From assembly GCF_041320705.1 (NCBI RefSeq), contig NZ_JBGGTQ010000004.1, positions 186,001 through 250,000 of the forward strand: DNA of 64,000 nucleotides, in the 5' to 3' direction. The stretch comes from Kineococcus mangrovi (GTDB lineage: Bacteria > Actinomycetota > Actinomycetes > Actinomycetales > Kineococcaceae). A model generated the notes under the pieces. The model made no database searches. It worked only from the letters and a program-made list of their open reading frames with translations, and was not told where the DNA came from. Position 1 is the stretch's first letter, and every line of letters starts with the position of its first letter. Position numbers and translations under genes: made by a program. Positions 1 to 9,460 of the stretch are shown here, piece by piece.

Positions 1-317
1 CCCACGCCCGGCTCGCCCGCCATGAGGACGACCGCCCCGGGCACCAGCCCGCCGCCGAGGACGCGGTCGAACTCCTCGACCCCCGTCGGCGTCGCGCGCG
101 CGGCCTCGACGTCGACCTCGGCGATGGGCCGGGCCGGTTCGCGCACGGGGGCGGCGACCGTCGTGCGCACCGGCGCCGTCCCGACCTCCTCGACCGTGCC
201 CCACGCCTGGCACTCCCCGCAGCGGCCGACCCACTTGGCCGTCGTCCAGCCGCACTCGGCGCACTTGTAGGCGGGGCGGGACTTCGCGGACGGGCGGGCG
301 GAGCTCTTGGCGGGCAC
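1..317 (-). CDS. radA: DNA repair protein RadA/Sms, N-terminal part (cut by window edge)
   Basis: This is the first 105 codons of RadA, a RecA-like ATPase that processes branched recombination intermediates. It reads leftwards from a GTG at 317. The four-cysteine zinc finger is complete (CAEC about residue 19, CGEC about residue 33). The stretch GLVPGAVVLMAGEPGVG at the window edge is the start of the Walker A loop. The Lon-like C-terminal domain lies outside the window. The GTG start gives the usual RadA beginning (MPAKSS, then AYKCAECGW). Confidence 0.95.
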   Translation of the reverse strand, partial: MPAKSSARPSAKSRPAYKCAECGWTTAKWVGRCGECQAWGTVEEVGTAPVRTTVAAPVREPARPIAEVDVEAARATPTGVEEFDRVLGGGLVPGAVVLMAGEPGV

Positions 318-347
318 GTGCTGCACGGTAGGGGCCGGGTACGACAC

Positions 348-377
348 GACCCCCGCACCGGGGCCGGTGCGGGGGTC
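348..377 (-). terminator. Strong hairpin between a small membrane-protein gene and radA
   Basis: A perfect 14-bp inverted repeat (348-361 against 364-377) leaves a 2-nt spacer. It lies after the stop of the 411-776 gene and before radA, both read leftwards, so it would end transcription of the upstream gene. There is no long U tract, which is common in high-GC actinobacteria. Confidence 0.65.
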
Positions 378-410
378 GGGACGGAGCGGAGGTCACCGGT
401 CGCTCGCCGG

Positions 411-776
411 TCAGGTGCCGTAGAGGACCTTCATGGTCGTCATGAGGATGCCGAGCGTGGCCATGACGAAGCTGGGCACGAAGGCGAGGATGGCCGCGCC
501 GATGCTGCCGCTCTTGCGGTACAGCAGGTAGGCCGAGAACACCATGACGAGGGCGCCGACGAGGGTGAACGTCAGACCCACCGCGATCCGGCCGCCGGGG
601 GCCGCCTCGTACGGGTCCGACCCCAGCAGCAGCAGCGGCACGACGCCGGACAGGACGAGGCCGACGACCCAGATCGCCAGCGCCGCGACCGTGCCGGCGT
701 TGGGCTTGGGCCACCTGACGGGGTTCAGGGCCCGCTGCTCCTCGTGCTGGACCGGCGGGGTGGCGTGCGCGCTCAT
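411..776 (-). CDS. Small integral membrane protein, unknown function
   Basis: This predicts a 121-residue protein with three or four hydrophobic segments (WVVGLVLSGVVPLLLLG, a central segment after GGRIAVGLTF, and FVPSFVMATLGILMTTM). I recognise no domain. The ATG at 776 is preferred to an in-frame GTG at 791 because GGAGG lies just before it; GATGAT at 783-788 ends 6 nt upstream and could be a -10 for a leaderless transcript. It is divergent from the cyclase gene at 902 and ends at the hairpin before radA. Confidence 0.7.
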   Translation of the reverse strand: MSAHATPPVQHEEQRALNPVRWPKPNAGTVAALAIWVVGLVLSGVVPLLLLGSDPYEAAPGGRIAVGLTFTLVGALVMVFSAYLLYRKSGSIGAAILAFVPSFVMATLGILMTTMKVLYGT

Positions 777-901
777 GCCTCCATCATCCACGCTCGGACC
801 CCCCGGGGGCGACCCAGGTGCCGCGCGCGCCGCGCCGGGTCGTCTACGCCGCGCGGGTGAGCGGGCTCCGGAAGCCGCCGCGGACCGCCGACACCTCCAC
901 C

Positions 902-2083
902 GTGAGCCGACCGCGCCGAGCAGGCAGCCTGCTGTCCCGGCCCTTCGAGGCGCCCCTGGAGCGGGAGTTCCAGGTGGCCCGCAACGCGTCGCGGTCGCGG
1001 TGGTTCGTCCCGACGGCCCTGCTCGGCCTCGTCTTCTTCGACTTCTACGTCCTCCTCGACCTCGTGCTGGCCCCGCAGGTGCTCGAGCTGTCCCTGTGGC
1101 TGCGCCTGGGACTGGTGACGCCCCTCACCCTCGCGGGGCTGGGGCTGCGCAGGTGGTGGATCGCGGCACGCCCCGGGTCCCGGATCGACGTGCCCCTGGT
1201 CGCCGGCGCCGCCTCGCTCGTCGTCGGGACCCTCGCCGTGCTCCAGCGCAGCGCGCCCGAGGCCCTCGGCGGGGCCTACTTCGCCGGTGCCCTCGTCGTC
1301 GTCGTGTTCTTCGGCACGCTGCTGCGCAACGACGTGCGGGGAGCGGCGGGCGTACTGGTGACGATGGTCGCCGCGTTCGGGTGCGGTCAGTGGTACGTGG
1401 GGTCCGACCCCGTCGCGATCCAGACCACCGCGCTGCTCGCGGTCGCCGTCAGCGGCCTGTTCGGGCTCGTCCTGGCCGGCACCCTCGAGGAGAGCGAACG
1501 GGCGCGCTTCCTCGCCGAGCGGCGCGAGCGCCGGCTCGCCGCCGAGCGCGAGGAGCTCATCGCGGCGCTGGCCCGGGCCGCCGTCCGCGACGAGCTGACG
1601 GGCCTGCTCAACCGGCGCGGGCTGCTCGAGCACGTCGCGGCGCACCCGCGCAGCGCGGGCCGCGGGGGCGTCCTGCTCGTCGACGTCGACCACTTCAAGG
1701 AGCTGAACGACCGGTTCGGCCACCTCGAGGGGGACCGGTGCCTCACGCTGGTGGCGGACGCCCTGGCCTCGGCGTGCCGTCCCACGGACGTGGTGGCGCG
1801 CTTCGGCGGGGAGGAGTTCGTCGTGGTGCTCGACGGTGCCGTCGGGGACGACCCGGAGGAGGTCGACGTGCACGTGGCCGCGGAACGAGTGCGCACCGCC
1901 GTGCGCGAGCGCCGCCTGCCCCACCCCCGCGGCGGGGTGGTGACGGTGAGCGTCGGCGCCGCCCGCGGGGACTGGGCGGCGGCGCTCGCCGCCGCCGACG
2001 AGGCCGTCTACGCGGCCAAGACGGCCGGGCGGGACACCGTCGTCGTCGTCCCCGCCGCCCCCTCCGCGGCAGCGGCCTCGTGA
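902..2083 (+). CDS. Membrane-anchored diguanylate cyclase (GGEEF)
   Basis: This predicts 393 residues. The first 200 or so hold about six hydrophobic helices, followed by a short charged linker and a C-terminal GGDEF domain that would make c-di-GMP from two GTP. The active-site loop ARFGGEEF is intact, near residue 300. An RxxD motif (RPTD) lies exactly five residues before it, which is the classical inhibitory I-site, so product inhibition is expected. The start is uncertain: in-frame GTGs at 818 and 857 would add Arg-rich sequence that looks non-coding. It overlaps the next gene by 4 bp (GTGA), so the two are probably translated together. Confidence 0.88.
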   Translation: MSRPRRAGSLLSRPFEAPLEREFQVARNASRSRWFVPTALLGLVFFDFYVLLDLVLAPQVLELSLWLRLGLVTPLTLAGLGLRRWWIAARPGSRIDVPLVAGAASLVVGTLAVLQRSAPEALGGAYFAGALVVVVFFGTLLRNDVRGAAGVLVTMVAAFGCGQWYVGSDPVAIQTTALLAVAVSGLFGLVLAGTLEESERARFLAERRERRLAAEREELIAALARAAVRDELTGLLNRRGLLEHVAAHPRSAGRGGVLLVDVDHFKELNDRFGHLEGDRCLTLVADALASACRPTDVVARFGGEEFVVVLDGAVGDDPEEVDVHVAAERVRTAVRERRLPHPRGGVVTVSVGAARGDWAAALAAADEAVYAAKTAGRDTVVVVPAAPSAAAAS

Positions 2084-3870
2084 ACGGCCGGCCCCTGCTC
2101 CGGCTCGGGGAGCGGCTGCGCCGGATGGGGCTGCCCGTCGTCTCGCCCAGCTACGAGGCGCTGGCCCGGCAGGCCGCCGACGAGGTGCTGGTGACCGACC
2201 TCGAGGGCACCATCGCCTTCCTCAGCCCCTCCTTCAGCCGTCGCTGGAACCTCGACCGGTGGGCGCTGCTGGGGCTCGACGCCTTCGCCTGGGTCCACCC
2301 CGACGACCGCGACCGCGCGCGCGAGCTCCTGCGGCAGGCGTGCCTGCCGGGCGCCGGTCCCGTCGACACCGAGCACCGCTACCTCGTGCGCGCCACGGGG
2401 GAGGTGCGCTGGGTCCGGGTGCGGTTCAGCGACGCCCGGCACGAGCGCGGCGTGCGGGGGGTCATCTGGAACTGCGTCGACTCCACCGACGAGCGGCGCG
2501 CGCTGGAGGCGCTGCGCTTCACGGCCAGCCACGACCGGCTCACCGGTCTGCCCAACCGGCGCAGCCTGTTCGAGTCCCTCGCCGCCGGGGCCGGGACGAC
2601 CTGCGGGCTGGTGCTGCTGGGGCTGGACGGGCTGAAGGCCGTCAACGACCGGGTGGGTCACTCCGCCGGTGACGACGTCGTGCGGCGCACCGCCGAACGG
2701 CTCACGCAGGTGGCCGGCGGGGACGCGGTCGTCGCCCGTCTCGACGGCGACGAGTTCGCCCTGCTCGTGAGGGGGGAGGAGCGGGCCGTCGGGCAGGCCG
2801 TCGCCGTCCTCGCGCAGCGGTGCGTGCGCGCCGTCCGCGAACCGGTCGCCGTGGGCGGGCGGTCCGTCGTCGTGACCGCGGGCGCCGGGACGGCGCTCTC
2901 GCCGCCGGGCGCGGCGGGCGCGGCGGGCGCGGCCGACGACGCGCAGGACCGGGTCCGTGCGCTGTTCCAGCACGCCGACGTCGCCCTGTCCGCGGCCAAG
3001 GCCGCCGGCGGCGACCGCGTGGTCCCGTTCTCGCGCGGCCTGCTCGACGCCCGGCACGAGCGTGCCGAGCTCGCCGCCGACCTGCGCCAGGCCGTCGCCG
3101 CGGGGCAGCTGGACGTCGTCTACCAACCCCTCGTCGACCTCGCCGCGGGGTCCACGGTGGGGGTGGAGGCCCTCGTCCGCTGGCAGCACCCGCGCCGCGG
3201 CGCCGTGCCGCCGGACGTCTTCGTGCCCCTGGCGGAGGAGTCCGGCACGATCGGGGACCTCGGGGCGTTCGTGCTCGACGAGGCCCTGGGCGCCGTCTCC
3301 CGGCTCCACGCCGCCGCGGGGGCCGGGGTGCTGGTCAGCGTGAACCTCTCGGGCCACCAGCTGCTGCAGCCCGACCTCGTCCCCCTCGTGGCCGACACCC
3401 TGGCCCGGCACGGCGCGGCCCCGTCCGCGCTGTGCCTGGAGGTCACCGAGAGCGCCGTGGTCGAGGACCTGTCCGCCGCGCGCGAGACGCTGCTGCGCCT
3501 GCGGTCGCTGGGGGTCCGGACGGCGCTGGACGACTTCGGGACGGGGTACTCCTCGTTGTCCTACCTGCGCCGGCTGCCCGTCGACAAGCTGAAGATCGAC
3601 AAGTCGTTCCTCGACGACGTCGCCGACGAGCAGGGGGTCGCCGTGCTGTCCGGCATCGCGGCGCTGGCCACCGGGCTGGGGCTGACGACGGTGGCCGAGG
3701 GCATCGAGACCGACCAGGTCGCCCGGCTCGTCGCGCGGGCCGGCTGCACGTGGGGGCAGGGCTACCACTTCGCGCGGCCGCTGCCGGAGGCGGCGGCCCG
3801 CGAGCACCTGGCCCGGCAGGCGGCTCGGGGTGGGGCTCAGAACCCCTTGTGGCGCAGCACGACGGCGTAG
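2080..3870 (+). CDS. PAS-GGDEF-EAL c-di-GMP turnover protein
   Basis: This predicts a soluble 596-residue protein. A PAS domain (about residues 20-145) precedes a GGDEF domain and an EAL domain. The cyclase signature is DGDEF rather than GGDEF, with no RxxD I-site. The phosphodiesterase half looks complete: EALVRW near residue 363, the ExTE glutamates in LEVTES, DDFGTGYSS, and QGYHFARPLP. The net activity is therefore probably c-di-GMP breakdown. The GTG start overlaps the upstream cyclase stop. The last 34 bases overlap the end of the convergent methyltransferase gene. Confidence 0.9.
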   Translation: MNGRPLLRLGERLRRMGLPVVSPSYEALARQAADEVLVTDLEGTIAFLSPSFSRRWNLDRWALLGLDAFAWVHPDDRDRARELLRQACLPGAGPVDTEHRYLVRATGEVRWVRVRFSDARHERGVRGVIWNCVDSTDERRALEALRFTASHDRLTGLPNRRSLFESLAAGAGTTCGLVLLGLDGLKAVNDRVGHSAGDDVVRRTAERLTQVAGGDAVVARLDGDEFALLVRGEERAVGQAVAVLAQRCVRAVREPVAVGGRSVVVTAGAGTALSPPGAAGAAGAADDAQDRVRALFQHADVALSAAKAAGGDRVVPFSRGLLDARHERAELAADLRQAVAAGQLDVVYQPLVDLAAGSTVGVEALVRWQHPRRGAVPPDVFVPLAEESGTIGDLGAFVLDEALGAVSRLHAAAGAGVLVSVNLSGHQLLQPDLVPLVADTLARHGAAPSALCLEVTESAVVEDLSAARETLLRLRSLGVRTALDDFGTGYSSLSYLRRLPVDKLKIDKSFLDDVADEQGVAVLSGIAALATGLGLTTVAEGIETDQVARLVARAGCTWGQGYHFARPLPEAAAREHLARQAARGGAQNPLWRSTTA

Positions 3871-4523
3871 TCCACCCGCGTCCCGGCGTGGCTCGCGAGG
3901 AACGCCTCGGCCAGCCGGGGGGCGAACTCGACGCGCACGACGGCCTCGAGGTCGGCCCGGGAGTCGAACTCCCACGCGACGTCGAGCCGTTCGACCGCCC
4001 AGCCGCGGCGGGCGAAGAACCGGTCGACGGCGACCGGGTCGTACGAGGGCAGCGACGTCGCGAACCAGCGGCCGACCGTCGAGCGGGTGGCGTCGTTGTC
4101 GACGACGAACGCCCGCCCGCCCCGGCGCACGACGCGGTCCAGCTCGGCCAGGCCCGGTTCGCAGCCGGGGCCGAAGAAGTAGGCCCACCGGGCGTGCACC
4201 ACGTCGACGCTCGCGTCCGGCAGCGGCAGCGCGCCCGCCTCCCCCCGCAGCACGCGCACCCCCGGCGTCCCCCCGGTGCGCCGGCGGGCCCGCTCCACGA
4301 GCGGGGGGTGCGGTTCCACCCCGGTCACCGAGCGTGCCGTCGCCGCGAACCGGGGCAGGTGGAAGCCCGCGCCGCAGCCGACGTCGAGGACGTCCAGACC
4401 CGCCCAGTCGTGGATCGCGCGCATGGCGCCCTCGAGGAGGCCGCCGCGGTCGACGGCGAGGTTCTCCAGCTCGTAGACGTCGGGGGAGTCCCAGATGTTC
4501 GGGCTGGGGACGACCCCGCTCAC
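3837..4523 (-). CDS. Class I SAM-dependent methyltransferase
   Basis: This predicts 228 residues with a Rossmann methyltransferase fold. Motif I is [14 protein letters not shown] near residue 40, followed by the acidic residue in VTGVEPHPP and the motif [17 protein letters not shown]. This resembles the UbiE/MenG-like Methyltransf_11 type, but I cannot tell the substrate. The GTG start overlaps the stop of the upstream Cys-rich gene by 4 bp. Its last 34 bases overlap the end of the convergent GGDEF-EAL gene. Confidence 0.85.
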   Translation of the reverse strand: MSGVVPSPNIWDSPDVYELENLAVDRGGLLEGAMRAIHDWAGLDVLDVGCGAGFHLPRFAATARSVTGVEPHPPLVERARRRTGGTPGVRVLRGEAGALPLPDASVDVVHARWAYFFGPGCEPGLAELDRVVRRGGRAFVVDNDATRSTVGRWFATSLPSYDPVAVDRFFARRGWAVERLDVAWEFDSRADLEAVVRVEFAPRLAEAFLASHAGTRVDYAVVLRHKGF

Positions 4524-5323
4524 CGGCGGTGGTCGGCCGGGTGCACGGTCAGCGGCAGCAGCCGCCGGTGCGCCGACCCCGCCCGCGTCCGCTTCACGAG
4601 CGCCTCGCAGTGCCGGGCCAGCTCCTCGTAGGGCGCGTCGCCGATCATCTCGCGCAGCTCGTTCTCGCAGCTGAGGAACACGGGTCGTTCCCCGACGTGC
4701 GCGGCGGGGTTGCCGGTGCAGTACCAGTCGAGGTCGTGCCCGCCCTCGCCCCAGCCGCGCCGGTCGTACTCGGCGATGCTGACCTCCAGGTACGTCGAGC
4801 CGTCCCCGCGGGTGACGGTCCGGTAGGAGCGCTTCAGCGGCAGCTGCCAGCAGACGTCGGGCTTGTGGGTCAGCGGGTCGACGCCCTCGCGCAGGGCCTG
4901 CAGGTGCAGCGCGCACCCCGCCCCGGCGGGGAACCCCGGCCGGTTGGCGAGGATGCAGCCGCCCTCGTGCACGCGCGTCTTGCGCTCGCCGTCCTCGACC
5001 TCCGTCCAGCCGCCCGCGCGGGCCTCGTCGTGGAACTGCCACACCTCCGGCGTCAGCCGCCGGACGACCTCCGCGACGCGCTCCTCGTCCGCCGCCTCCG
5101 TGAAGTGCGCCCCCAGCGCGCAGCAGCCGACGTCGGGCCGGTCGGCGTAGATCCCCGGGCAGCCGTCGCCGAAGATGCACGTGTAGTCGCTCGTGAGCCA
5201 GGTCAGGTCGACGCGGTACACCGTGTCCGGCTGGTCCTCGGGACCGGTCGCGGCCGCCACGTCCTGCGGGTCGGGGAACTCCAGCCACAGGCGGGCCGTG
5301 TCCAGCGGGGTCTCGACGTCCAC
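4520..5323 (-). CDS. Conserved cysteine-rich protein, unknown function
   Basis: This predicts a soluble 267-residue protein with conserved-looking Cys clusters: [33 protein letters not shown] and [11 protein letters not shown], plus CW and CTGNP further on. The spacing suggests a metal or iron-sulfur centre, as in the DUF3109/YkgJ-type families, but I assign that only tentatively. It is translationally coupled to the following methyltransferase. The GTG start at 5323 has TACGCT (5330-5335) ending 6 nt upstream, which fits a leaderless transcript. Confidence 0.75.
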   Translation of the reverse strand: MDVETPLDTARLWLEFPDPQDVAAATGPEDQPDTVYRVDLTWLTSDYTCIFGDGCPGIYADRPDVGCCALGAHFTEAADEERVAEVVRRLTPEVWQFHDEARAGGWTEVEDGERKTRVHEGGCILANRPGFPAGAGCALHLQALREGVDPLTHKPDVCWQLPLKRSYRTVTRGDGSTYLEVSIAEYDRRGWGEGGHDLDWYCTGNPAAHVGERPVFLSCENELREMIGDAPYEELARHCEALVKRTRAGSAHRRLLPLTVHPADHRR

Positions 5324-5387
5324 CGCTGCAGCGTAGGCGGGTCCTGCGGGGCCCGGACCACCCGCCGCCGTCCACTAGGGTCGCCGC
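5324..5387. promoter_or_regulatory. Divergent promoter region with two leaderless-type -10 boxes
   Basis: TACGCT (minus strand, 5330-5335) ends 6 nt before the GTG at 5323. TAGGGT (plus strand, 5376-5381) ends 6 nt before the GTG at 5388. Neither gene has a convincing Shine-Dalgarno sequence. In actinobacteria this spacing places transcription start on the start codon. Confidence 0.55.
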
Positions 5388-6359
5388 GTGCGCTTGGGTG
5401 TCCTGGACGTGGGCAGCAACACCGTCCACCTGCTGATCGTCGACGCCCACCCCGGGGCCCACCCGCTGCCGGCGCACTCGACCCGCCGGCTGCTGCGCCT
5501 GGCCGAGCACCTGACCCCCGCCGGCGCCGTCGACGACGCCGGGGTCGCAGCGCTCACCGACGCCGTCGCGGCGGCGGCCGCCGCGGCCGAGGACGCGGGC
5601 GTCACCGAGATGCTCGCCTTCGCCACGTCGGCGGTGCGCGAGGCCGTCAACGGCGAGGACGTCCTCGACCACGTCGAGCGGGCCACGGGTGTGCGGTTGC
5701 AGGTGTTGCCCGGCACCGCCGAGGCCGACCTGACGTTCCTCGCCGTGCGCCGCTGGTTCGGGTGGTCGGCGGGCCGGTTGCTCGTGCTCGACATCGGCGG
5801 CGGGTCCCTCGAGGTGGCCACGGGCCTGGACGAGGCGCCCGACGTGTCCTTCTCCCTGCCGCTGGGCGCCGGCCGGCTCACCCGCGACCGCCTCGCCGGC
5901 GACCCGCCCCCGCCCGAGGCCGTCCGGGAGGTGCGCCGCTCGGTGCGCCAGCAGGTCGCGGCCCGCGTGCGCGACGTGGCCCGCGCGGGCGCCCCCGACC
6001 GCGTCGTGGTGACGTCCAAGACCTTCCGCAGCCTCGCCCGGCTCACCGGCGCGGCCCCCGCGGCGGAGGGCCCGTCGGTCCGCCGCGTCCTGCGCCGCGA
6101 CGACCTGGCGGCCTGGGTGCCGGAGCTGGCGGGCATGAGCGCCCGCCGGCGGGCCGAGCTGCCGGGTGTCAGCGCCGAGCGCGCGGGGCAGGTGCTCGCC
6201 GGCGCCCTCGTGGCCGAGGCCGCCTTCGAGCTCCTCGGCGTCGAGGAGGCGCTCGTGTGCCCCTGGGCGTTGCGCGAGGGCGTCATCCTGCGCCGCCTGG
6301 ACGCCATCACCGCGGGGGCTGTGGACGGCGACCACGGCGTGGTCGGTGCGGGGAACTAG
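5388..6359 (+). CDS. ppx: Ppx/GppA family exopolyphosphatase
   Basis: This predicts 323 residues of the actin-like ASKHA fold. It opens with [14 protein letters not shown] (phosphate 1 loop) and has [15 protein letters not shown] near residue 143 (phosphate 2 loop). It would hydrolyse terminal phosphates of polyphosphate or ppGpp-type substrates. The size and lack of a C-terminal HD extension match the short actinobacterial Ppx. It heads a run of genes (isomerase 1 bp later, then proC) in the usual actinobacterial order. Confidence 0.9.
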   Translation: MRLGVLDVGSNTVHLLIVDAHPGAHPLPAHSTRRLLRLAEHLTPAGAVDDAGVAALTDAVAAAAAAAEDAGVTEMLAFATSAVREAVNGEDVLDHVERATGVRLQVLPGTAEADLTFLAVRRWFGWSAGRLLVLDIGGGSLEVATGLDEAPDVSFSLPLGAGRLTRDRLAGDPPPPEAVREVRRSVRQQVAARVRDVARAGAPDRVVVTSKTFRSLARLTGAAPAAEGPSVRRVLRRDDLAAWVPELAGMSARRRAELPGVSAERAGQVLAGALVAEAAFELLGVEEALVCPWALREGVILRRLDAITAGAVDGDHGVVGAGN

Positions 6360-6360
6360 C

Positions 6361-7209
6361 GTGGGCGCCGTGGAAGCGACGTCCCCGGCTGCCGGGAACC
6401 TGCCCGAGGGCCCGATCCGGGTGGGTCTGTCGACGACGTGCTCCTACCCGGAGTCGACGACGGCCGCGTTCGAGATCGCCGCGCGCCTGGGCTACGACGG
6501 CGTCGAGGTCCTCGTGTGGACCGACCCCGTCAGCCAGGACGCGACCGCGCTGCGCCGCCTCGCCGAGCACTTCGACGTGCCCGTCCTGTCGGTGCACGCC
6601 CCGACGCTGCTGCTGACGCAGCGCACGTGGGGCCGCGGGGACCCGTGGGGCAAGCTCGAGCGCTCCGCGGAGCTGGCCGCGACCCTGGGGGCGGGCACCG
6701 TGGTCGTGCACCCGCCCTTCCGCTGGCAGCGCGAGTACGCCACCGGTTTCGTCGCCGGGATCGAGGCGCTCGAGGCGCGCACGGGCGTGACGATGGCCGT
6801 GGAGAACATGTTCCCCTGGCGCGCCCGCGGCCGGGAGCTCGTCGCCTACGCCCCCGGCTGGGACCCGACCGGCCTCGGGTACCGCCACCTCACGCTGGAC
6901 TACTCCCACGCCGCGACGTCCGGGCAGGACTGCCTGGAGCTGACGCGCGCCTTCGGCGCCCGGCTCGCCCACGTGCACCTGTGCGACGGCACCGGTTCGG
7001 CCAAGGACGAGCACCTCGTGCCCGGCGACGGCACCCAGCCCGTGGCCGCCGCCCTGGCCGAACTGGCCCGCAGCGGGTTCGGCGGCACGGTCGTCGCCGA
7101 GGTCAACACCCGGCGGGCCCGCGGCCGGGCCGCGCGGGAGGAGTCGCTGGCCCGCACGCTGGCCTTCGCGCGCGAGCACCTCGCGCGGACGCCGGAGGTC
7201 ACGGCGTGA
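6361..7209 (+). CDS. Sugar phosphate isomerase/epimerase family (TIM barrel)
   Basis: This predicts 282 residues of the xylose-isomerase-like TIM-barrel superfamily. Visible signatures are the opening [29 protein letters not shown] with a metal-ligand Glu, [10 protein letters not shown] and AHVHLCDG. The true substrate is unknown. The GTG start lies 1 bp after the ppx stop, so the pair is one transcript. The same gene lies between ppx and proC in mycobacteria. Confidence 0.85.
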   Translation: MGAVEATSPAAGNLPEGPIRVGLSTTCSYPESTTAAFEIAARLGYDGVEVLVWTDPVSQDATALRRLAEHFDVPVLSVHAPTLLLTQRTWGRGDPWGKLERSAELAATLGAGTVVVHPPFRWQREYATGFVAGIEALEARTGVTMAVENMFPWRARGRELVAYAPGWDPTGLGYRHLTLDYSHAATSGQDCLELTRAFGARLAHVHLCDGTGSAKDEHLVPGDGTQPVAAALAELARSGFGGTVVAEVNTRRARGRAAREESLARTLAFAREHLARTPEVTA

Positions 7210-7255
7210 CCGGGCGCGGCGGGACGAGGGTCCGGACGGACGAGGGGGGACGCGC

Positions 7256-8053
7256 GTGACGCTGGCGCTGGTCGGTGCGGGGGTGATGGGCCAGACCCTG
7301 CTCGGGGGTCTGCTGCGCGCGGGACGGTCCGCGGACGACGTGCTCGTCGTGGACCGCCGGGCCGGCCGCGGCCGTGAGCTGCACGAGCGCTTCGGCGTCC
7401 GCGTGACGGGCGACGTCGCCGCGGTCCGGGGCGCGCGGACGGTGCTGCTGGCCGTCAAGCCGCAGGACCTGCCCGCGCTGCTGGACTCCCTGGCCCCGCA
7501 CCTGGACCCCGACGCGCTCGTCGTCTCCCTCGCTGCCGGGGTCACGACCGCGGCCGTCGAGGCCCGGCTCCCGGCCGGGACGTCCGTCGTGCGGGTCATG
7601 CCGAACACGCCCTCCCTCGTCGACGAGGGGATGGCGGCGCTCGCGGCCGGGTCCTCGTGCGCCGACGCGCAGCTGGCCGAGGCCGAGGACCTGCTGCGCT
7701 CCTGCGGTCGCACGGTCGTCCTGGCCGAGAAGCACCTCGACGCCGTCACCGCGCTGTCCGGGTCCGGTCCCGCCTACGTCTTCTACGTGGTGGAGGCGAT
7801 GGTCGAGGCGGGGGTCCTGCTGGGCCTGCCGCGCGCCACCGCGACCGAGCTCGTGGTCCAGACCGTCGTCGGGGCCGGGGCGATGCTGCGCGAGACCGGT
7901 CAGCACCCGACCGTGCTGCGCGAGCAGGTGACGTCCCCGGCGGGCACGACGGCCGCCGCGCTGCGCCAGCTCGACGACTCCGGTGTGCGGGCCGCGCTGG
8001 TCTCCGCGGTGGAGGCCGCCGCGGCCCGCTCCCACCAGCTGTCGGGGGGCTGA
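7256..8053 (+). CDS. proC: Pyrroline-5-carboxylate reductase
   Basis: This predicts 265 residues. ProC makes the last step of proline synthesis, reducing pyrroline-5-carboxylate with NAD(P)H. The N-terminal Rossmann loop is LVGAGVMGQTLLGG. Further signatures are VRVMPNTPSLVDEGM and the C-terminal family motif ALSGSGPAYVFYVVEAM followed by EQVTSPAGTTAAAL. The start at 7256 follows a purine-rich GAGGGGGG. The length is normal for the family. Confidence 0.95.
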   Translation: MTLALVGAGVMGQTLLGGLLRAGRSADDVLVVDRRAGRGRELHERFGVRVTGDVAAVRGARTVLLAVKPQDLPALLDSLAPHLDPDALVVSLAAGVTTAAVEARLPAGTSVVRVMPNTPSLVDEGMAALAAGSSCADAQLAEAEDLLRSCGRTVVLAEKHLDAVTALSGSGPAYVFYVVEAMVEAGVLLGLPRATATELVVQTVVGAGAMLRETGQHPTVLREQVTSPAGTTAAALRQLDDSGVRAALVSAVEAAAARSHQLSGG

Positions 8054-8056
8054 GCC

Positions 8057-9268
8057 GTGGGGGGCGTCGCGGGGGACGCGGCGGGCAGGGACGAGGTGCG
8101 CGTCGTCTGGGACCAGGCGTTCACGCGCTACGACTTCGGCCGGTGGCACCCGATGGCCCCCGTCCGGCTCGACCTGACGGCCCGGCTGTGCGCGGACCTG
8201 GGCCTGTTCGACCGGCCCGGGGTGAAGGTGGTCGGCGCCGAACCCGCGGACGACGAGCTGCTGCTCTCCGTCCACGACCGCGCGTACGTCGACGCGGTCA
8301 AGGCCGCGTCGGCCGACCCGCGGCGGGCCCAGCCGGTCTTCGGCCTCGGCACCGAGGACGACCCGGCCTTCCCGGGGATGCACGAGGCCGCCGCCCGCAT
8401 CGTCGGCGGGTCCGTCGACCTCGGCCGTGCTCTCGTCGCGGGCCGGACCCTGCACGGCGTGAACTTCTGCGGTGGCATGCACCACGCGAAACCGGGCTGC
8501 GCCAGCGGGTTCTGCGTCTACAACGACGCCGCCGCCGCCATCGTCGCGATGCTGCGCGAGGGGGCCGAGCGCGTCGTCTACGTCGACCTGGACTGCCACC
8601 ACGGCGACGGCACCGAGGCCGTCTTCTGGGACGACCCGCGCGTGCTGACGCTCAGCGTCCACGAGTCCGGGACGACCCTCTTCCCGGGCACGGGGTTCGC
8701 CGACGAGCTCGGCGGGCCCGACGCGCTGGGCGGCGCCGTGAACCTCGCGCTGCCGGCCGGGACGGGGGACGCGGGCTGGCTGCGGGCCGTGCACGCCGTG
8801 GTCCCGCAGCTCGTGCGCGCCTTCGCGCCCGACGTGCTCGTCACCCAGCACGGCTGCGACACCCACGCCCTGGACCCGCTGGGTCACCTGGCGGTCTCCG
8901 TCGACGCCCAGCGGGTGGCGTCGGCGGCGATGCACGCGCTCGCCCACGAGGCGTCCGGGGGCCGCTGGCTCGCCCTCGGAGGCGGGGGGTACGAGGTCGT
9001 GGACGTGGTGCCGCGGACGTGGGCCCACCTCGTCGCGGAGGCGTCCCAGCAGCCGCTGGACCCGGCGACGCCGCTGCCGGCGTCCTGGCGCGCGCACGTG
9101 GAGGCGGTCCTCGACCGGCGGGCCCCCGCGACGATGACCGACGGTGAGCCCGCCACCTTCACGGGGTGGGAGTCGGGGTACGACCCGGACGACGCCGTGG
9201 ACCGCGCGATCCTGGCCACGCGGCGGGCCGCGTTCCCCTTGCACGGGCTCGACCCGGACTTCGACTGA
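8057..9268 (+). CDS. acuC: AcuC-like zinc deacetylase (histone deacetylase superfamily)
   Basis: This predicts 403 residues of the class I HDAC-like fold. The active site is visible: GGMHHAKPG with the paired His, then YVDLDCHHGDGTEAVFW carrying Asp and His zinc ligands, LVTQHGCDTHALDPLG, and the GGGGYE loop. AcuC enzymes remove acetyl groups from acetyl-CoA synthetase. The GTG lies 3 bp after the proC stop. A GTG at 8096 would also give a full domain. The last 45 residues (from PATFTGWESGYDP) extend past the catalytic core. Confidence 0.88.
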   Translation: MGGVAGDAAGRDEVRVVWDQAFTRYDFGRWHPMAPVRLDLTARLCADLGLFDRPGVKVVGAEPADDELLLSVHDRAYVDAVKAASADPRRAQPVFGLGTEDDPAFPGMHEAAARIVGGSVDLGRALVAGRTLHGVNFCGGMHHAKPGCASGFCVYNDAAAAIVAMLREGAERVVYVDLDCHHGDGTEAVFWDDPRVLTLSVHESGTTLFPGTGFADELGGPDALGGAVNLALPAGTGDAGWLRAVHAVVPQLVRAFAPDVLVTQHGCDTHALDPLGHLAVSVDAQRVASAAMHALAHEASGGRWLALGGGGYEVVDVVPRTWAHLVAEASQQPLDPATPLPASWRAHVEAVLDRRAPATMTDGEPATFTGWESGYDPDDAVDRAILATRRAAFPLHGLDPDFD

Positions 9269-9311
9269 TCTCCCAGAGAGTTTTTACCGAGCGTAAGTCC
9301 TGGTCACAGGC

Positions 9312-9343
9312 TGTCTAAGTCACTCTGTGTGACTCCATAGACA
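9312..9343. promoter_or_regulatory. Imperfect palindrome upstream of the helix-turn-helix gene
   Basis: The arms AGTCAC (9318-9323) and GTGACT (9329-9334) face each other across 5 nt. Outside them lie TGTCTA (9312-9317) and TAGACA (9338-9343). It sits just before a candidate promoter (TTCCAC at 9352, TACAGT at 9376-9381). It could be an operator for the regulator encoded at 9461. Confidence 0.4.
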
Positions 9344-9460
9344 CGCAGACCTTCCACCCGCGTCACACCTGCCCCTACAGTGGTCAGTGAACGCGCCCCC
9401 ACCGGGCCGTCCGCGGGGGACGGTGCGCAAACGGCGCGCGAACTGAAGGGTGCTGTGGGG

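Noticed and set aside
544-2079. Long open frame reading through the first cyclase gene and into the second
   Set aside because: The first part is Arg/Pro-rich text in the wrong frame of a clear GGDEF gene; the real gene in this frame starts at 2080.
2008-4188. Long minus-strand open frame across the two c-di-GMP genes
   Set aside because: High-GC DNA leaves antisense frames open. The amino-acid text has no domain and is very Arg/Gly-rich, while the plus strand holds clear domains.
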